Positions 16,713 through 25,426 of a DNA stretch of 64,000 nt are shown piece by piece. Position numbers and translations under genes: made by a program. The notes beneath the pieces were generated by a model that was not told the DNA's origin, made no database searches, and was given only the letters and a program-made list of their open reading frames with translations. Within the stretch, counting starts at the first letter, position 1. Every line of letters starts with the position of its first letter. The stretch is from Ohtaekwangia koreensis (GTDB taxonomy: Bacteria > Bacteroidota > Bacteroidia > Cytophagales > Cyclobacteriaceae), in assembly GCF_900167975.1 (NCBI RefSeq), contig NZ_FUZU01000002.1:503501-567500 (forward strand), read 5' to 3'.

Positions 16713-16976
16713 TCAACCATCTACAAGAGCAGAAGTATCTTTTTCTGTTTCAAGAACTCTTGTCTGCAGGGGTTTGTCTCCCTGGCGGTATACATTCTCA
16801 TACCAAAAGTCATAATCCTTATATTGTAGGCAATTGCCAACAATCTTTCCATCAATAAGAATCTTTATATAAAGTCTCTTACTTATGGTTTGTGAAATAA
16901 TGGTCTGCTGTTCAGCAGGCAACTGGCTCACCAACACATATTCAATTCCCTTGTAGATTTTAATCTCCGCCTTCAT
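16713..16976 (-). CDS. Hypothetical protein
   Basis: An 87-residue protein that I do not recognise. It has no signal peptide or membrane segment and is made of alternating short strands and a helix (LPAEQQTIISQTISKR), with a C-terminal polar tail. A mid-protein stretch YKDYDFWYENVYR is aromatic-rich. It is isolated on the minus strand, convergent with the VOC gene and divergent from recG. Coding is supported by its clean open frame and the absence of a competing frame; still a modest-confidence call. Confidence 0.6.
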   Translation of the reverse strand: MKAEIKIYKGIEYVLVSQLPAEQQTIISQTISKRLYIKILIDGKIVGNCLQYKDYDFWYENVYRQGDKPLQTRVLETEKDTSALVDG

Positions 16977-17117
16977 ACGTTATACAACTTTACTTTATGG
17001 TACCGCAATTTGTTTAGTAACCGCTTTTTTTGACACTTCTCTTCAACACATGAAATAAATTTCACTTATCTGCAATACGTTCTTATTTTGAAACTTTGTT
17101 ATGAAATTAATTGACGG

Positions 17118-19211
17118 ATGGCTGCATTTTTTGATACCCCAGTAGAATTTTTGAAAGGCGTTGGGCCACAGCGTTCGTCATTGTTAAATAAAGAGTTGAA
17201 CATCTTCACCTTCGGTGATTTAATCCAACACTTCCCTTTCCGATACGAAGACCGCACAAAATTTTATAGTATAAAAGAACTATCCGATGATTTACCATTT
17301 GTGCAGGTAAAAGGTATTCTGAAAAAGAAGGAATTAATTGGAGCTGGTTTTAAAAAACGTTTAACGGTACAACTCACAGATGAAACAGGCGAACTAGAGT
17401 TAGTATGGTTTCAAGGAATCAATTGGATAAATGAAAAATTAAAAGTTGGTGTCCAATATGTTGTCTTTGGAAAACCCTCTCGCTACGGAAGTAAATTCAA
17501 TATTGCACATCCGGAAATAGAAGTTCTAACGGGAAAAAATGAGCAAGGTGGATTTCTGCAACCGGTATATCCGCTTTCAGAAAAATTGCGAACGAGACAC
17601 CTTGATAGTAAAGCTATAGCGAAGTTAATGCAAGAGCTTCTATTGCAATCGGGCGATAAAATTCGTGAGACACTTCCAAAAAATCTTTTGGACAGCTATA
17701 AACTTATACCGAAAAAAGATGCTTTGCTTAATATACACTTTCCACAAAGTATCGATTTACTCTCGCGATCACAGCAGCGCTTAAAATTCGAAGAGCTGTT
17801 CTATATTCAATTGCGCTTGCTGAAAATGAAACTTGTTCGCCAGGACAAATTCAAAGGGCAGGTTTTTCAGGATGCATCATTGCTTACTAAATTCTACAAT
17901 GAGCATTTGCCTTTTGCTCTCACGGATGCGCAGAAAAAAGTAATCAAGGAAATTTATGGAGATCTGAAATCAGGCAAGCAAATGAACCGTCTGTTGCAAG
18001 GAGATGTAGGGAGTGGTAAAACAATTGTAGGCTTTATCTGCACACTTGTAATCGTGAGTAGCGGAGCGCAAGCAGCCTTGATGGCTCCTACGGAAATTCT
18101 CGCGCAACAACATTATAATGGATTGAAACGGTATGCAGATAAAATGCAATTACCCATTGCTTTACTCACCGGATCCACAAAAAAATCTGCGAGAAAAGAA
18201 ATTCATGAAGCATTACGATCCGGAGAATTAAAAATACTTATCGGTACACACGCATTGCTGGAAGAAGAAGTACAATTCAAAAATCTTGGTTTAGCCATCG
18301 TAGATGAGCAACATCGTTTCGGTGTAGCGCAACGCTCGAAGCTCTGGCAAAAAAATGTAAGCCTATATCCACATGTATTGGTTATGACGGCAACGCCTAT
18401 ACCACGAACATTGGCGATGACTTTATATGGTGATCTGGATGTATCGGTTATTGATCAGTTGCCAGCCGGAAGAAAACCTATAAAAACAATTCACAGATTT
18501 GATGCTCACCGTCTGCAGGTGAATCAATTTCTGCGTGATCAAATTGAAGCCGGCCGACAAGTATATATGGTATACCCGTTGATTGAAGAGTCTGAAAAAC
18601 TTGACTTAAAACATTTAATGGACGGATACGAAAGTGTTTGCCGTGCTTTTCCAGATATAGCCGTAAGCATTGTTCACGGCAGAATGAAACCTGAGGCGAA
18701 GGATTTTGAAATGACTCGCTTCATTAAAGCTGAAACTAAAATTATGGTGGCAACCACGGTTATAGAAGTTGGTGTAGATGTACCTAACGCATCGGTAATG
18801 GTTATTGAAAATGCTGAACGTTTTGGATTGTCGCAGCTTCATCAGCTTCGCGGGAGAGTGGGGCGTGGCGCAGAGCAGTCGTATTGTATTTTAATGACTG
18901 ACTATAAATTAGGTGCCGATTCAAAAACGCGCATCGAAACCATGGTAAAAACAAACAATGGATTCGAGATCTCAGAAACGGATCTTAAACTTCGTGGCCC
19001 CGGGGATATTATGGGCACACAGCAAAGTGGTGCATTGGATTTGTTGATTGCCGATCTCGCAAAGGACGGCCCTATCTTACAACTCGCACGCGAAGTTGCT
19101 ATAGACGTATTAAAGAAAGACCCGGAGCTGGAGAAACCTGAAAATAAAGTGATCAAAACACAAATTGAATCCATCCGAAAGACGGTTGTAAACTGGAGCC
19201 GGATAAGCTAA
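17118..19211 (+). CDS. recG: ATP-dependent DNA helicase RecG
   Basis: RecG remodels stalled replication forks and branched recombination intermediates. The 697-residue protein has the expected layout: N-terminal wedge/OB domain (about 1-260), then the two helicase domains. Motif I GDVGSGKT, motif II DEQH (in VDEQHRFG), motif III TATPIPRT and motif VI QLRGRVGRG are all intact, and the C-terminal TRG-type segment LRGPGDIMGTQQSG is present. It is transcribed alone: a hairpin terminator follows at 19226. It lies about 2 kb from the candidate origin. Confidence 0.98.
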   Translation: MAAFFDTPVEFLKGVGPQRSSLLNKELNIFTFGDLIQHFPFRYEDRTKFYSIKELSDDLPFVQVKGILKKKELIGAGFKKRLTVQLTDETGELELVWFQGINWINEKLKVGVQYVVFGKPSRYGSKFNIAHPEIEVLTGKNEQGGFLQPVYPLSEKLRTRHLDSKAIAKLMQELLLQSGDKIRETLPKNLLDSYKLIPKKDALLNIHFPQSIDLLSRSQQRLKFEELFYIQLRLLKMKLVRQDKFKGQVFQDASLLTKFYNEHLPFALTDAQKKVIKEIYGDLKSGKQMNRLLQGDVGSGKTIVGFICTLVIVSSGAQAALMAPTEILAQQHYNGLKRYADKMQLPIALLTGSTKKSARKEIHEALRSGELKILIGTHALLEEEVQFKNLGLAIVDEQHRFGVAQRSKLWQKNVSLYPHVLVMTATPIPRTLAMTLYGDLDVSVIDQLPAGRKPIKTIHRFDAHRLQVNQFLRDQIEAGRQVYMVYPLIEESEKLDLKHLMDGYESVCRAFPDIAVSIVHGRMKPEAKDFEMTRFIKAETKIMVATTVIEVGVDVPNASVMVIENAERFGLSQLHQLRGRVGRGAEQSYCILMTDYKLGADSKTRIETMVKTNNGFEISETDLKLRGPGDIMGTQQSGALDLLIADLAKDGPILQLAREVAIDVLKKDPELEKPENKVIKTQIESIRKTVVNWSRIS

Positions 19212-19225
19212 CACCTTAATTTCTT

Positions 19226-19266
19226 AAATGCCAATCGTTCAGTTGGTTAACCTTCGGGCATTTTTT
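19226..19266 (+). terminator. Rho-independent terminator after recG
   Basis: Outer stem AAATGCC/GGCATTT (arms 19226-19232 and 19257-19263), extended inside by CCAA/TTGG, leads into a run of T. It separates recG from the propeller sensor gene. Confidence 0.75.
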
Positions 19267-19291
19267 ATCTTTACCCTCAAGCTCTTCCTGC

Positions 19292-22048
19292 ATGCGCCAT
19301 ATTTTTCTCCTTGCTTCACTGCTTGTTTTTTTTCAGACATATAGTCAAACCGGCAATTATTTTCTTTCTCATTATTCTCCTGGTAAAGAAGAGCGATCTA
19401 GTAATGTTTGCTTTGATATGGTTCAGGACGATCGTGGGGTAATGTACTTTGCCACACGTAGTGGTGTGCTTGAATTTGACGGTCGTAACTGGGATCTTAT
19501 TTCTGGTAACGGTGCGGTATATTCGCTGCAACTCAATAAGCAAAAAGAAATATACTGGAGCGGTACTGGCGGCTATGGAAAAATAGACACGAATGTACCC
19601 GGAGATCACAAACTGAAAACACTTTCAGCGGCTGGCGTGGGAGATGTGTTTCAAAATCTGTTTAGCAACGACAAGCTATACTTTGTTTCAGAACAAGCTA
19701 TATATATAGAACATAAAAGCCAGCCAGCTGTAATCATCAAATCTTCAAATCTTACAGGAACCTTTCGAAATGTATTTGAACTGTTTGGCTCGGTATATAT
19801 AAATACGCAGCGTGGGGGGATATTTAAAATCAGTGATGACAAACTTCTCAGTGCTACACTGGGACTCCCCAAGGATGCTGAAGTAACGTTCAGCAGCGGC
19901 TTGAATAACTTTTATGTTCTTGGTCTTTCCAACAATAAAATTTTTATCACAGGCGAAGATCTTCGCATGAAGGAAATTAAACTTCAGGATCAGGCGTATG
20001 CCGATGCAAGTGTAGTTGTTAATGGAAGTTGGGTGAACAGAGATTTGTTTGTGCTTGGAACATTGCGTGGAGGAATGATCTTCGTACAATCCGGATCTGG
20101 AAACACACAAGAAATCGTTAACTATAACACTGGTCTTCCTGACAATGAAGTATATGATTTGATGCTTGACAAAAGTTTATGCATCTGGTCTGCCCATGAA
20201 TACGGATTCACCCGCGTTGCTCCTTATTTACCCTTTCGTTCTTTTAGCCATTATAATGGATTAGCAGGTAATTTACTTTGTGCATTATCCTTTGAGGGAA
20301 GGGAATATGTAGGGACATCACTTGGTTTATTCAAACTTGAAAAAGAAGAAGTATACGAGGAAATCACATACTATATAGATGTAGAGGTAAAGGAGAAAGT
20401 ACCACAACAAGCAAACAATGCAAAGGCATCGGCCAGCGATTCAAAGCAAACAATAGAACCAACACCTCGACAGCAAGAATCCAAGAAGAGAGGATTTTTG
20501 CAATTCTTCAGAAGAGGTCGCGAGAACTCAAAAAATTCAGCAGCTGAAAAGAAAGAAGACATTGCCTCCACAAAAGACAACACCTCAAAGTCACTTCAGA
20601 AGACCAGTCGTTCGGTAAAAAAAGTTGAGCGAGTTTTAAGGTCATCGCAATATGTATATAAAAAGATTCAGGGTGTTGATGCAAAAGTAACGCAGCTTTT
20701 CGAATACAATGGAAAGTTAATTGCTGCAGGACTAGCCGGTGCTTTTGAAATCAATGGATTGGTAGCGCGCCCTATAGTAGAGGAGCCTGTACTAACGGGA
20801 TATGCTTCATCAAATCTGAATGTGCTTTTGTTTTCTACCTACGCAAGTGAAGTACGCGCATTTCAATTAACTGCAGATGACAAATGGCAACCACTGAATT
20901 TTCTTGAGAATGTAGATGATCACATCGATGCAATTGTAGATGGCGTTGGTCAGGAGCTCTGGTTGTGTGCACTTGATAAAGCATATCGACTAGATATAGC
21001 GGATGGCCAGGTTAAAAATATTCAAACGATAGTCATTGATAATCCTGCGTTCAATACCATAAGCTGTATTCGTCTTAACAATGAAGTTATACTGGCGAGT
21101 GGCCAGGGGTTTCAGCGGTTCGATCGTAAGAAAAATTCATTCGAACGGATCGATTCCTTGACAAAGCCTATCCATTATTTTTCCGATGGACAAAATATAC
21201 TATATAATGATAAGCACACGTGGAACTTGTTGGGTAAGGCGCATGGTCAAAGTAATCTCCAACTGTTAAACTTATTTCAGAATCTTCGCTTTGTATCCAT
21301 CGACCATGAAGCAGAAAATCTTTGGCTGATCACCGAGACCAATGAGCTATATAAATTCTTCGGAGAAAAATTTACTCCATATGAAGCTGGCAATGAGCCC
21401 TTGCTCAGAACGGTTCGCAATAACGATGCAAAAGTAGATTTGTTGAATTTTGAAGTAGAAGAAAACAAAAGTGCATTAACCTTCGAAGTTGTTCAACCTG
21501 ATTATCTCGCACCACAAGCTATAGAATATCGCTATCGTCTTAAAGGTCTTGATAAAGACTGGTCTGATTGGGCCACCAGCAACAGCATTGTGAACTATCC
21601 ATATTTACCTTCCGATGACTATACATTGATGGTACAATCACGCGATATATTTGGCAAAGTTCATGCGTTGCCAGACGTTGTGTTCGAAGTGCTCCCCCCA
21701 TACTGGCAGCGGCCGTGGTTCTATGCGCTCGAGTTCCTGGTATTTTCAGGGTTAGTGCTTTTATCTTTCCGTCTTAGCAATCGCTATCGGATCATCAGCA
21801 GATTGCTCTCGTTGTTAACTATTATTATGTTGATTCAATTTATTCAAACTGTTGCAAGTTCAGCTTTTGAAACAAAGGAAAGTCCGGTTACTGATTTCTT
21901 TATGCAAGTAGTGGTTGCTTTCCTTATACTTCCTGTTGAAGGATACTTACGTAATCTGATGTTGCGATCTATAGATACCTCAAGTCGGTTTTACCGCTTT
22001 CTTGAACCTAAACCCGGCAATGCTTCACGCGGAAAAGAAGAGCAGTAA
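19292..22048 (+). CDS. Two-component regulator propeller (Y_Y_Y) sensor protein without kinase domain
   Basis: A 918-residue protein with a signal peptide (about 1-18). Most of it is made of beta-propeller repeats of the kind found in Bacteroidota hybrid sensors (for example GVLEFDGRNW, GLFKLEKEE), followed by a Y_Y_Y/Ig-like domain (about residues 730-800, with YRYRLKGLDKDWSDW) and two or three membrane helices near the C-terminus. It stops there: no histidine kinase, GGDEF, LytTR or HTH domain follows. A charged, low-complexity insert of about 85 residues (roughly 365-452) interrupts the propeller. The PAS histidine kinase gene starts 122 bases downstream and might be a partner. Confidence 0.85.
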   Translation: MRHIFLLASLLVFFQTYSQTGNYFLSHYSPGKEERSSNVCFDMVQDDRGVMYFATRSGVLEFDGRNWDLISGNGAVYSLQLNKQKEIYWSGTGGYGKIDTNVPGDHKLKTLSAAGVGDVFQNLFSNDKLYFVSEQAIYIEHKSQPAVIIKSSNLTGTFRNVFELFGSVYINTQRGGIFKISDDKLLSATLGLPKDAEVTFSSGLNNFYVLGLSNNKIFITGEDLRMKEIKLQDQAYADASVVVNGSWVNRDLFVLGTLRGGMIFVQSGSGNTQEIVNYNTGLPDNEVYDLMLDKSLCIWSAHEYGFTRVAPYLPFRSFSHYNGLAGNLLCALSFEGREYVGTSLGLFKLEKEEVYEEITYYIDVEVKEKVPQQANNAKASASDSKQTIEPTPRQQESKKRGFLQFFRRGRENSKNSAAEKKEDIASTKDNTSKSLQKTSRSVKKVERVLRSSQYVYKKIQGVDAKVTQLFEYNGKLIAAGLAGAFEINGLVARPIVEEPVLTGYASSNLNVLLFSTYASEVRAFQLTADDKWQPLNFLENVDDHIDAIVDGVGQELWLCALDKAYRLDIADGQVKNIQTIVIDNPAFNTISCIRLNNEVILASGQGFQRFDRKKNSFERIDSLTKPIHYFSDGQNILYNDKHTWNLLGKAHGQSNLQLLNLFQNLRFVSIDHEAENLWLITETNELYKFFGEKFTPYEAGNEPLLRTVRNNDAKVDLLNFEVEENKSALTFEVVQPDYLAPQAIEYRYRLKGLDKDWSDWATSNSIVNYPYLPSDDYTLMVQSRDIFGKVHALPDVVFEVLPPYWQRPWFYALEFLVFSGLVLLSFRLSNRYRIISRLLSLLTIIMLIQFIQTVASSAFETKESPVTDFFMQVVVAFLILPVEGYLRNLMLRSIDTSSRFYRFLEPKPGNASRGKEEQ

Positions 22049-22099
22049 ACATCACATTCTTTACCGTTTAGTAACAAACTTTAATTACCTTTTGTCGGG

Positions 22100-22136
22100 C
22101 ACATGAATTTACCTACTCAATGCATGCATTCATGTG
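22100..22136. repeat. Perfect 9-bp inverted repeat upstream of PAS kinase gene
   Basis: CACATGAAT (22100-22108) and ATTCATGTG (22128-22136) are exact inverted copies separated by 19 bases, which include the palindrome TGCATGCA (22121-22128). It lies 34 bases before the TTG start of the kinase gene and may be an operator or an RNA hairpin. Confidence 0.45.
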
Positions 22137-22170
22137 ATAGGAGTATCTACTTCTGTAAAGTTGCACTTAA

Positions 22171-24849
22171 TTGAAAAGGAATGTGAAATCCGCCAAAGCA
22201 AGTAAACATACACCCACGATAACAGAGAGCGGCTTCAGAGCTCTCATTGAGCACGCGCATGAAGGTATTGTTGTGTATGATTCTTCAGGCTATATAAAAT
22301 TCGCCAGCAAGTCAGTAAAAAAAGTCTGTGGCTATTCTGAAAAAGAAGTACTTAGAAACAGCGGGACGTTTTTTGTTCATCCGCATGATGTAGCAGAAGC
22401 GCGTAAAGCTTTTCTAAAACTTCTTCATACACCTGGAAAAAGTGTTAAACTTTTTCAAAGAATAAAACATAAGAAAGGACATTTCATTTGGGCCGAATCA
22501 ATCTTAACAAATTTTACTCATATACCGGGTGTCGAAGGGATAGTCTCAAACTTTCGTGATATCACAGAACAGAAAGTTATAGCAGAGGAAGCATTCAGAA
22601 GTCAGGAGCTGCTCGAGACTATCAACCGTAATCTTTCGGAAGGAATTTACATGGGAATTATAAAAGAAAAATTCCTTCATGTTAACCAGGCATTTTTAAA
22701 AATGTTCGGCTATAGGAGTCTTCAAGAGGTTCAAAAAATAAAGCCTTCCGAAATATATGAGCGTCCAAAGGATACGGAAAAAATTTTGCGTGTGCTTCGA
22801 AAGAATCATTTTTTAAAAGGAGTTGAAACCTCTTTTAAAAGAAAGAACGGAAAAGTGTTTTGGGGAATACTCAATGTGAGTTTACTGAAACATGAAGGAA
22901 AGGAAAATTATTTTGTAGGAACGATTCGTGATATCACCGCTGAAAAAGAAGCTGCCGCTGCATTAGAGGAGTCGCGTAATTTCCTTACGAATATAATTAA
23001 TACTGTAGTCGCTCCGATTTTTGTAAAAGACGAGAAGCATCGATGGTTGATGTTCAACAAAAAATTTGCTGATCTTATTGGCCGATCGCAACGTGAGCTA
23101 CAGGGCAAAACAGATCGTGACTTCCTTCCTAAAAAAGAAGCTGACGCTTTCTGGAGAGTTGATAATGAAGTACTATCAACCGGCAAGACTATAAGCGTTC
23201 TTGAAAAAATCACGTCACGCAAGGGAGGCGTTCATGATCTTCTTACTATAAAGTCTGCTTTTACGAACGACAAAAAGGAAAAATTTCTTATTGGATTCAT
23301 TACCGACATTACACAACTCAAGAATGCGGAGGAAAGAATCAACCAGTTGAATGCGAATCTCCGCGGTGTGCTTGAGAGTACCAAAGAGTCTATATATGCC
23401 GTAGATTCAGATTTCAACTATATCACGTTTAACCACAATCATAAACGCATCATGAAATTACTTTATGATGCAGATATAGAAGTGGGTAAAAATAAACTGA
23501 ATTATCTCAAGGGTTCTGTTGACTATGCGTGGGTAAAAACAGAAATACAGAAAGCGCTGGAAGGTCGTCATTTTGTATCAGAGCATCATCTTCAATACCC
23601 GGGATTTACTGGCTATATCAGAACTACGTTTAACCCTATACGCAATAGCCGTAACGAAATCATGGGTGCCGCTGTTTTTGTTAACAATGTAACCGAGCGT
23701 AAACAATTTGAAGAGATCATTAAATCGATCAATGCTAATCTCCGCGGTGTACTGGAAAGTACAAACGATCAGGTCTTTGCTGTGAACCGGGATATAAAGT
23801 ATATAACTTTCAACAGGGCGCATGCCGTTATATTTAAAAAGTTATTCAATACAGATATAGCTTTTGGAGAATCATTCCTGAAAGCGCTACCTCCTGCATT
23901 AAAGAAAACAGCACGATTCCAAATCCAGCGCGCGCTTGGTGGTGAGCAATTTATCATTGAAGAGCAACTGGTAAAAGATATAGTCTTTGAAGTCTCCTTA
24001 AATCCTATTCGAAATGAAGCCGGTATAGTTACCGGTGTTGCAATTTTTTCGCGCGATGTCAGTTTGCGAAAAACAATTGAAGAGCGCTTACGACAATTAA
24101 ATGAAGAGCTTCTTCAACAGAACGCTCAACTTGCTGCACAAGAGCAAGAGCTCAAAACAACACTCGAAGAATTATCAGAACGAAATTTTGAGCTTGATCA
24201 ACTCATGTATAAAACTTCACATGACCTGCGATCACCTTTGAGTTCTATTATGGGTTTAGTAAACCTGGCGAATCTTGATAATGATACTTCCAATCACCAT
24301 CAATACCTCACCAAAATTGAAGGTCGCATAAAAAAGCTGGACGAGTTCATCAGTTCAATGTTGAACTATGCACGTGTAAACAGGACTGAAATGACACCGG
24401 AGGTTATTGATCCCAAAGAGATTGCTATAGTGTGCATTCGCGAATTGGAGTACCTCGAAAACTTTAAATCGGTACAAATTCAACTTACAGAATCTGACAA
24501 TGATGTTCCCTTTATCAGCGATAGACTTCGGGTTCAGATAATTTTTAGCAATATTATTTCCAACGCCTATAAATACTATAACCCGGAAGCTATAAGCTAC
24601 CTGAAAATAAATATCACGGTGACTTCCCACTATGCAACGCTGGAATTCATCGACAACGGTATCGGTATAAAGAAAGAATATCTTAGCAAGATCTTTAATA
24701 TGTTTTACCGCGCCACTGATCGCTCTCAGGGTTCAGGCCTTGGTATGTACATCGTGAAACAAGCCGTAGAAAAATTAAGGGGACAAATCCAGATTGCAAG
24801 TGAGCACGGCAAAGGAACCAACATCAAAATAACCTTGCCTAACGGTTAA
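22171..24849 (+). CDS. Multi-PAS sensor histidine kinase
   Basis: An 892-residue cytoplasmic kinase with no membrane segment. About five PAS domains follow one another (roughly residues 18-135, 140-262, 268-390, 394-515, 521-640), then a coiled coil and a HisKA domain with phospho-acceptor His684 in KTSHDLRSPLSS, and an ATPase domain with N-box SNIISNAYKYYNP, DNGIGI and GSGLGMYIV. PAS 4 and 5 begin with the same NANLRGVLEST block 127 codons apart, a tandem duplication. The start is a TTG directly after an in-frame TAA; a GTG at codon 5 is the alternative. No response regulator is adjacent, so it is an orphan; it may take input from the Y_Y_Y protein upstream. Confidence 0.92.
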   Translation: MKRNVKSAKASKHTPTITESGFRALIEHAHEGIVVYDSSGYIKFASKSVKKVCGYSEKEVLRNSGTFFVHPHDVAEARKAFLKLLHTPGKSVKLFQRIKHKKGHFIWAESILTNFTHIPGVEGIVSNFRDITEQKVIAEEAFRSQELLETINRNLSEGIYMGIIKEKFLHVNQAFLKMFGYRSLQEVQKIKPSEIYERPKDTEKILRVLRKNHFLKGVETSFKRKNGKVFWGILNVSLLKHEGKENYFVGTIRDITAEKEAAAALEESRNFLTNIINTVVAPIFVKDEKHRWLMFNKKFADLIGRSQRELQGKTDRDFLPKKEADAFWRVDNEVLSTGKTISVLEKITSRKGGVHDLLTIKSAFTNDKKEKFLIGFITDITQLKNAEERINQLNANLRGVLESTKESIYAVDSDFNYITFNHNHKRIMKLLYDADIEVGKNKLNYLKGSVDYAWVKTEIQKALEGRHFVSEHHLQYPGFTGYIRTTFNPIRNSRNEIMGAAVFVNNVTERKQFEEIIKSINANLRGVLESTNDQVFAVNRDIKYITFNRAHAVIFKKLFNTDIAFGESFLKALPPALKKTARFQIQRALGGEQFIIEEQLVKDIVFEVSLNPIRNEAGIVTGVAIFSRDVSLRKTIEERLRQLNEELLQQNAQLAAQEQELKTTLEELSERNFELDQLMYKTSHDLRSPLSSIMGLVNLANLDNDTSNHHQYLTKIEGRIKKLDEFISSMLNYARVNRTEMTPEVIDPKEIAIVCIRELEYLENFKSVQIQLTESDNDVPFISDRLRVQIIFSNIISNAYKYYNPEAISYLKINITVTSHYATLEFIDNGIGIKKEYLSKIFNMFYRATDRSQGSGLGMYIVKQAVEKLRGQIQIASEHGKGTNIKITLPNG
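23350..24050 (+). repeat. Tandem duplicated PAS domain segment inside the PAS kinase gene
   Basis: A segment that begins at 23350 recurs at 23731, 381 bases (127 codons) apart. The first 33 bases of both copies spell NANLRGVLEST with few synonymous changes, and YITFN, NPIRN and the closing VTER/VSLRK parts align. The copies have since diverged. Confidence 0.7.
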
Positions 24850-24868
24850 GCCGTTAATGGAAAGTGGG

Positions 24869-24898
24869 TTGTCTTGGATTAACTTTTAAGTATTTTTG
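24869..24898 (+). promoter_or_regulatory. Putative promoter of DinB gene (leaderless candidate)
   Basis: TTG (24869-24871), a 19-base spacer and TATTTTTG (24891-24898) fit the Bacteroidota -33/-7 pattern well. The ATG of the DinB gene is at 24903, only four bases after the -7 element, so the transcript would begin at or very near the start codon. Confidence 0.5.
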
Positions 24899-24902
24899 AA
24901 AG

Positions 24903-25412
24903 ATGACAAGACCAGATCTACAATCCGTTGCTCCTTTTTATAAAGGCTATGTTGAACATGTGAAAGAGCTCGACCTGATAGAGGCGTTGATTCAATCGAA
25001 CAAGCTTACTCTGGAACTTGTGAGGTCTATACCAGAAGAGAAAGGAGGCTTTCGTTACCAAACCGGAAAGTGGAGCGTCAAGGAATTACTTTGTCATCTG
25101 CTGGACGTTGAACGCATCTTCGCGTATCGTACACTGCGTTTTGCTCGTAACGATAAAACGGCTTTGCATGGTTTCGAAGAAAATGATTATGCTCCTGAAG
25201 CGAATGCAGATGCTCGCACCATTCAAGAACTGGCAAATGAAATAGAGCGTCTTCGTGCTACTACAATCGATCTGTTCCGAAGTTTCACACCAGCCATGCT
25301 GCAACGGACCGGTACTGCCAACAAAGCAGAGCTCTCTGTTCTTAACCTCGGCTATATTATCGCGGGACATGAGTCGCATCACCGGAAAATTCTGAAGGAA
25401 CGCTATTTGTAA
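24903..25412 (+). CDS. DinB family putative metal-dependent protein
   Basis: A 169-residue four-helix-bundle protein of the DinB/YfiT superfamily. The metal-binding histidines are recognisable: one in KELLCHLLDVE and two near the end in GHESHHRKIL. GKWSVKELLCHL is the usual first-helix-pair signature. Members range from thiol-dependent transferases to uncharacterised stress proteins; the reaction here is unknown. The ATG at 24903 is the only sensible start. The gene precedes the PBP4-type carboxypeptidase gene by 14 bases and may be co-transcribed with it. A second DinB protein of only general similarity is encoded at 59292. Confidence 0.88.
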   Translation: MTRPDLQSVAPFYKGYVEHVKELDLIEALIQSNKLTLELVRSIPEEKGGFRYQTGKWSVKELLCHLLDVERIFAYRTLRFARNDKTALHGFEENDYAPEANADARTIQELANEIERLRATTIDLFRSFTPAMLQRTGTANKAELSVLNLGYIIAGHESHHRKILKERYL

Positions 25413-25426
25413 AAGCTTCTGCAAGC

